The notes under the pieces are model-generated. The model had not been told where the DNA came from. It worked only from the letters and a program-made list of their open reading frames with translations, and did no database searches. The position numbers and the translations under genes are program-made. Below, one piece after another: positions 34,532 to 40,040 of a DNA stretch of 40,040 nt; position 1 is the first letter of the stretch; every line of letters begins with the position of its first letter. Source of the DNA: an uncultured Clostridia bacterium (GTDB taxonomy: Bacteria > Bacillota > Clostridia > TANB77 > CAG-508); contig CANRLO010000006.1 in the NCBI GenBank assembly GCA_947631495.1, positions 1 to 40,040 of the forward strand, in the 5' to 3' direction.

Positions 34532-35677
34532 GTGCTAAAAATAAAAGAATTAGGAATTTACATACATATTCCTTTTTGCAAGCAAAAGTGCTATTATTGT
34601 GATTTTATTTCTTATGCAAATAAAGAAGATAGCATTGCAGAATATGTAGAAGCATTAAAGAAAGAAATAAAACAAGAAGCAAATAAGCAGGAATATGAAA
34701 TAACAACTATTTATATAGGAGGGGGAACTCCTTCTATTTTAGATGCTAAATATATAAAAGAAATAATAGATACTATAAAAGAAAATTATAAAATAGCAGA
34801 AAAACCAGAAATCACAATAGAAATAAATCCAGGAACAGTTAACAAAGAAAAATTACAAATTTATAAAAAAACAGGAATCAATCGTATAAGCATTGGATTG
34901 CAATCAACGAATAATAAACTATTAAAACAAATTGGTAGAATTCATACCTTCGAAGAATTTTTAACATGTTATCAACTTGCAAGAAAAGTAGGAATTAAAA
35001 ACATCAACGTAGATTTAATGTTAGGATTACCAAATCAAACTTTGCAAGATTTAGAGGAAAGCATTAATACTGTAATTTCATTGAATCCAGAGCATATTTC
35101 TCTTTATTCTCTTATTGTAGAGAAAAATACAAAAATGCAAAAAATGATAGAAGAAGCACAAGTAACTTTACCAGAAGAAGATTTAGAAAGAGCTATGTAT
35201 TGGAAGGCAAAGAAGATTTTAAAACAAAATGGATATCTTCATTATGAAATATCTAATTTTGCAAAAAGAGGCTATGAGTCAAAACATAATACAAATTGCT
35301 GGCTTCAAAAAGAATACTTAGGATTTGGCGTAGCTGCTCACTCTTATTTTGATAATAGGAGATATTGTAATACCAATTCTATAAAAGAATATTGTAAGAA
35401 CATAGAAGAAGAAAATTTAATTAAAAATCGAACTATTTGTGAAATTCAAACAGATGAAGCAAAGAAAAAAGAATATATGTTACTAGGTTTAAGAAAACTA
35501 GAAGGAGTAAATATTCAAGAGTTTAAAAATAAATTTATTGAAAATCCTATTTACTTATTTCATGCTGAATTAGAGAAATTAGTCAAACAAGAATTAGTAG
35601 AAATTGATTTAAATCAAATTAAATTAACAAATAAAGGTTTAGATTTGGCAAATTTAGTGTGGGAAAATTTTGTATAA
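34532..35677 (+). CDS. hemW: radical SAM heme chaperone HemW
   Basis: HemW is related to coproporphyrinogen oxidase HemN but acts as a heme chaperone. The 381-aa protein has the iron-sulfur motif C16-x3-C20-x2-C23 followed by DF, the IYIGGGTPSIL segment, and RISIGLQS. The start is GTG at 34532, with GAAGGGAG directly before it. The cluster motif lacks the extra cysteine of true HemN (CxxxCxxC only), which favours HemW. A REP pair separates it from whiA. Confidence 0.92.
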   Translation: MLKIKELGIYIHIPFCKQKCYYCDFISYANKEDSIAEYVEALKKEIKQEANKQEYEITTIYIGGGTPSILDAKYIKEIIDTIKENYKIAEKPEITIEINPGTVNKEKLQIYKKTGINRISIGLQSTNNKLLKQIGRIHTFEEFLTCYQLARKVGIKNINVDLMLGLPNQTLQDLEESINTVISLNPEHISLYSLIVEKNTKMQKMIEEAQVTLPEEDLERAMYWKAKKILKQNGYLHYEISNFAKRGYESKHNTNCWLQKEYLGFGVAAHSYFDNRRYCNTNSIKEYCKNIEEENLIKNRTICEIQTDEAKKKEYMLLGLRKLEGVNIQEFKNKFIENPIYLFHAELEKLVKQELVEIDLNQIKLTNKGLDLANLVWENFV

Positions 35678-35679
35678 TG

Positions 35680-35708
35680 TTGACATAGTTATGTAAATAT
35701 GCTAAAAT
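35680..35708 (+). promoter_or_regulatory. sigma-A promoter of the 95-aa gene
   Basis: TTGACA (35680-35685) and TAAAAT (35703-35708) are separated by 17 bases. The spacer contains TTATGTAAATA, also found in the promoter at 36100. Confidence 0.8.
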
Positions 35709-35751
35709 AAGTAATATAAAAAATAAAAAAACCTTAAAGGAGGACGACATT

Positions 35752-36039
35752 ATGATAAAAGTCAATGGATTAAAGGTTATAGGATTAGATGAACGGGTAA
35801 TAGGCAAAGTGGTAGAAATGTCAGCAAGTGAAGCAAAATTTAAAATAGTTGAATACTATATTAATGAGTATGAAAATTATATGAATCGTACAATAGACAC
35901 ATTTACTATAGAACCACAAAATTCACTTTCAGCTAAAGCATATTTGAAAGCATTTAAAGAGGAACTCAGCAAGCATACTCGGTTGAAAGATGTGTTCGTC
36001 GAAGACACTGTAATGGAATTTTTAATGAATGATGACTAA
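35752..36039 (+). CDS. small protein of unknown function (95 aa)
   Basis: A soluble, mostly helical protein with no recognised motif; one segment reads EYYINEYENYMNRTIDTF. It is real on context: promoter, AAAGGAGG site before ATG, and terminator. Two CGG codons (35794, 35980) set it apart from resident genes. It shares promoter sequence with the next gene. Confidence 0.75.
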   Translation: MIKVNGLKVIGLDERVIGKVVEMSASEAKFKIVEYYINEYENYMNRTIDTFTIEPQNSLSAKAYLKAFKEELSKHTRLKDVFVEDTVMEFLMNDD

Positions 36040-36051
36040 AAATCCTAAAGA

Positions 36052-36079
36052 GGGCATCTCAAATGAGATGCCTTTTTTC
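36052..36079 (+). terminator. Rho-independent terminator
   Basis: The arms GGCATCTC (36053-36060) and GAGATGCC (36065-36072) with a 4-base loop are followed by six T. Confidence 0.88.
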
Positions 36080-36099
36080 TTTGGAAAGAATAATATTGC

Positions 36100-36128
36100 T
36101 TGACAATCTTATGTAAATAGTATAAAAT
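36100..36128 (+). promoter_or_regulatory. sigma-A promoter of the 111-aa gene
   Basis: TTGACA (36100-36105) and TAAAAT (36123-36128) are separated by 17 bases, with TTATGTAAATA in the spacer as in the promoter at 35680. Confidence 0.8.
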
Positions 36129-36184
36129 AATATATGTAGCTAATTAATATTCTTTATTATAATTATAAGAAAGGAAAAAATATT

Positions 36185-36520
36185 ATGAATGAAAAAGTAC
36201 AGGGAGAAATTAGATTTCGGCAAATGAGAGAAGAAGATGAGCAATTTAATAATTTCGTAACAACAGTAGAAACTGCTATATCGTCATATATATTAAAGAA
36301 ACAGCAAAAACAATCTTTTTCTCAAAAAGGATACAAAATTAGAATTAAAGTAGATAGAGTACCTATCACAGAAGAACAAGAAGCATATTTAATGCAATAT
36401 TTAACATTTAATTATATTAAATATGCAAAAGGGCATTTCTTCATCTTGAAGAAATGTTGGTTTTCTAATAAGTATCTAATTAAAGACTTGCGAATACCTG
36501 ACTATTTAATAATATCATAA
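36185..36520 (+). CDS. small protein of unknown function (111 aa)
   Basis: This basic protein has an acidic N-terminal patch (REEDEQ) and a C-terminal part rich in aromatic and basic residues (HFFILKKCWFSNKYLIK). I recognise no domain. The AAAGGA site before ATG, a strong promoter and a terminator support it. It has one CGG codon (36218). With the 95-aa gene it forms a pair of single-gene units, probably acquired. Confidence 0.72.
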   Translation: MNEKVQGEIRFRQMREEDEQFNNFVTTVETAISSYILKKQQKQSFSQKGYKIRIKVDRVPITEEQEAYLMQYLTFNYIKYAKGHFFILKKCWFSNKYLIKDLRIPDYLIIS

Positions 36521-36527
36521 AACAGAG

Positions 36528-36558
36528 GAGAGTGCTTATGTTAAAAGCACTCTCTTTT
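36528..36558 (+). terminator. Rho-independent terminator
   Basis: The arms GAGAGTGCTT (36528-36537) and AAGCACTCTC (36545-36554) are followed by TTTT. Confidence 0.8.
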
Positions 36559-36618
36559 GTTGTATATATCAATTGAGCTTATATAAAATAAGCAAACACA
36601 AAAAATTCACAAAAAAAA

Positions 36619-36645
36619 TTAGCAATCTGTATTGACAAGTGCTAA
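36619..36645 (+). promoter_or_regulatory. upstream CIRCE-like operator
   Basis: TTAGCAATC (36619-36627), nine bases, then AAGTGCTAA (36637-36645). This follows the CIRCE pattern TTAGCACTC-N9-GAGTGCTAA with a few mismatches and overlaps the -35 box. HrcA is the expected repressor. Confidence 0.65.
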
Positions 36646-36658
36646 AAATGGGTATAAT
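36632..36658 (+). promoter_or_regulatory. promoter of hrcA-grpE-dnaK
   Basis: TTGACA (36632-36637) and TATAAT (36653-36658) match consensus, but the spacing is only 15 bases. Both lie between or within two CIRCE sequences. Confidence 0.65.
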
Positions 36659-36668
36659 ATATAAAAAG

Positions 36669-36695
36669 TTAGCACTCTAAAGTTCAAAGTGCTAA
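36669..36695 (+). promoter_or_regulatory. CIRCE operator
   Basis: TTAGCACTC (36669-36677), nine bases, then AAGTGCTAA (36687-36695) match the CIRCE consensus with one difference. It sits just downstream of the -10 box and before hrcA, the classical position for HrcA repression. Confidence 0.92.
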
Positions 36696-36711
36696 ACTAA
36701 GAGGTGAGAAA

Positions 36712-37725
36712 TTGGACGAGAGAAAAAAGAAAATATTACAAGCTGTTATCGATGAATACGTTGGCAGCGCAGAGCCAGTTAGTTCATCAGCTTTGGTAGA
36801 AAAGTATAATTTGAAATATAGTAGTGCAACAGTTCGAAATGAACTAGCAGAGTTAGAAAAAAGTGGGTACTTAGATAAAACACATACCTCATCTGGTCGT
36901 GTACCATCAGAAAAAGGCTATCGCTTCTATGTAGATGAGCTAATCAAGGAAGATGATATTTCATTAGAAGAAATGAAATATATCCAATCCAAATTAGATG
37001 CTAAAGTAAACGAAATTGAAGACTTGGCGAAAATTGCAACTACTACTTTATCTGAAATTACACATTACACTACTGTTGCAATTGGTCCAAAACCAGAAAA
37101 ACAGATTATTGAAGAAATTAAATTTGTATTACTTGGCAGCCGTATGTTAATGGTAGTTATTGTTACGGATAGTGGGTTAGTAAAAGAAACCATTATCAAA
37201 TATGATGAAGATATTACACAAAACCAAGTAGAAACATTAAACAATTTGTTTAATACCAAATTAAAAGGAAAACCATTATCTAAAATAGATAAACCAATGG
37301 AAGAATACATTTTATCAGAAATCACCTATAGTGTAGATGTAATTAAACCAATTATCGAGCAAATCAATCGCATTATTGAAGAAGCCGGAACTATTTACTT
37401 AGAAGGTGCAAATAAAGCTTTTGATTTACCAGAATTTAAAAGTTTAGAACTTGCTAAAAATTTTGTTAATGTTCTAGATGAAAAGGAATTAATGTTAGAT
37501 ATTTTAGATTCTGGCATGGCAAAAGATATCAATGTTTATATTGGAGATGAAAACGATAAAGAAGAATTAAAAGATTTTAGTGTTGTTACATTTAAACATT
37601 CCGTAGGAGATAAAGATTTAGGAACCATTGGTATTATTGGACCAAAAAGAATGAATTATTCCAAAGTTATTTCAGTTATGAAATATATTAGCAAAAAAAT
37701 TAATGAAAGCAAGAAAGGAGAATAA
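36712..37725 (+). CDS. hrcA: heat-inducible transcription repressor HrcA
   Basis: HrcA represses heat-shock operons by binding CIRCE and is kept active by GroEL. The 337-aa protein has an N-terminal winged helix (EKYNLKYSSATVRNELAELE, then SGYLDKTHTSSGRVPSEKGY) and the GAF-like dimer domain typical of the family. The start is TTG, with AAGAGGTG before it. It leads the hrcA-grpE-dnaK operon. Confidence 0.96.
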   Translation: MDERKKKILQAVIDEYVGSAEPVSSSALVEKYNLKYSSATVRNELAELEKSGYLDKTHTSSGRVPSEKGYRFYVDELIKEDDISLEEMKYIQSKLDAKVNEIEDLAKIATTTLSEITHYTTVAIGPKPEKQIIEEIKFVLLGSRMLMVVIVTDSGLVKETIIKYDEDITQNQVETLNNLFNTKLKGKPLSKIDKPMEEYILSEITYSVDVIKPIIEQINRIIEEAGTIYLEGANKAFDLPEFKSLELAKNFVNVLDEKELMLDILDSGMAKDINVYIGDENDKEELKDFSVVTFKHSVGDKDLGTIGIIGPKRMNYSKVISVMKYISKKINESKKGE

Positions 37726-37726
37726 A

Positions 37727-38293
37727 ATGGCAGAAAAAGAGCAAAATCAAGAAGAGGAAAAAAATCAAGCAGAAGTAAAAAAACAAGAAGTAGAAAATCA
37801 ACAAATAGAGCAAGAAGAACAAAGCAAAGAAAAAGCAGAAGAAATTAAATTAAAAGATACTATTCTTTTACAAAAGGAACAATTAGACGAACAAGAAGAT
37901 AGACTAAAACGTTTAATGGCAGAGTTTGATAACTTCAAAAAAAGAAGTGCAAAAGAAAGAGAAGGATTATATAATTCTTTAATTTCAGACATCTTTTCTT
38001 CTTTACTACCAGTTATAGACAACTTAGAAAAAGCAGTAGAAGCAAAAACAGAAGATGAAAGTTACAAGCAAGGAGTAGAGTTAGTACTAAAACAATTTAA
38101 GGATGTATTAACTAGTAACGGAGTAGAAGAAATACAAGCAATTGGTCAAACCTTTGACCCAGAATTACACGAAGCCGTAAGCTCTGTAGTAGATGAAACT
38201 TTAGGAGAAAAAGTAATCAAAGAAGAATATAGAAAAGGCTACAAAATAGGAAGCAAAGTAATTCGTCATTCTATGGTAGTAGTAGCAAATTAA
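37727..38293 (+). CDS. grpE: nucleotide exchange factor GrpE
   Basis: GrpE releases ADP from DnaK. The 188-aa protein has a highly charged, Gln/Glu-rich N-terminal coiled coil (1-60), then the long helix (RLMAEFDNFKKRSAKEREG) and the beta domain ending in GYKIGSKVIRHSMVVV. The ATG at 37727 follows AAAGGAG in the end of hrcA; the frame is open further upstream without a better site. It has a one-base gap to hrcA. Confidence 0.96.
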   Translation: MAEKEQNQEEEKNQAEVKKQEVENQQIEQEEQSKEKAEEIKLKDTILLQKEQLDEQEDRLKRLMAEFDNFKKRSAKEREGLYNSLISDIFSSLLPVIDNLEKAVEAKTEDESYKQGVELVLKQFKDVLTSNGVEEIQAIGQTFDPELHEAVSSVVDETLGEKVIKEEYRKGYKIGSKVIRHSMVVVAN

Positions 38294-38362
38294 ATTTATG
38301 AAAAGCTACGACTTATGTTGTTAAATTTTAACAAGTTATTAATTTAAAAAAATATATAAAAA

Positions 38363-40040
<1,678 letters not shown>

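Overview
The window is AT-rich bacterial chromosome from a low-GC Gram-positive lineage, most likely an uncultured Clostridia-type Bacillota. The evidence is the purine-rich ribosome binding sites, frequent TTG/GTG starts, strong sigma-A promoters, and blocks typical of Firmicutes: rimP-nusA-ylxR-L7Ae-infB-rbfA-nrnA-truB, hrcA-grpE-dnaK with CIRCE, radA-disA, mutS2 and whiA. No prophage, CRISPR array, rRNA or tRNA was seen. dnaK runs off the right end.

Layout. 1-1140: a small Cys-rich protein gene and tmRNA (ssrA), both on the minus strand. 1140-8255: rsmD, a coiled-coil protein, an FtsK/SpoIIIE translocase, an unrecognised 565-aa protein and a beta-CASP metallo-beta-lactamase RNase. 8350-8725: a minus-strand noncoding RNA of about 340 nt with a consensus promoter and a strong terminator. 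8836-11830: a GH15-like glycoside hydrolase and a RAYT (REP-associated tyrosine transposase) gene, flanked and penetrated by REP-like palindromes. 11839-18457: radA, disA, a membrane-anchored cyclophilin, a dCMP deaminase and, on the minus strand, mutS2. 18600-28266: the long ribosome and translation operon. 28500-28730: 6S RNA. 28780-32550: an accessory vWA plus DnaJ-like gene pair. 32640-35677: prmC, whiA and hemW. 35680-36560: two small unknown genes with near-twin promoters. 36600-40040: the heat-shock operon under two CIRCE operators.

Two results stand out. First, radA is interrupted by four one-base insertions, and each is a C that creates an in-frame CGG codon directly before a Gly codon. 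Skipping one base at each CGG restores a complete 453-aa RadA, including its Walker A motif. By eye, CGG is absent as a codon from every other housekeeping gene in the window (about 9,900 codons), yet it occurs about twelve times in five accessory genes. This suggests that CGG is poorly decoded or unassigned in this host and acts as a +1 frameshift codon.

Second, a RAYT gene lies between inverted REP-like sequences, with related copies elsewhere in the window. One is translated in frame inside the GH15 enzyme. Others supply or abut stop codons of GH15 and whiA and the leader of radA.

Codon counts and repeat matches were made by eye. Family assignments rest on recognised motifs, not database searches.
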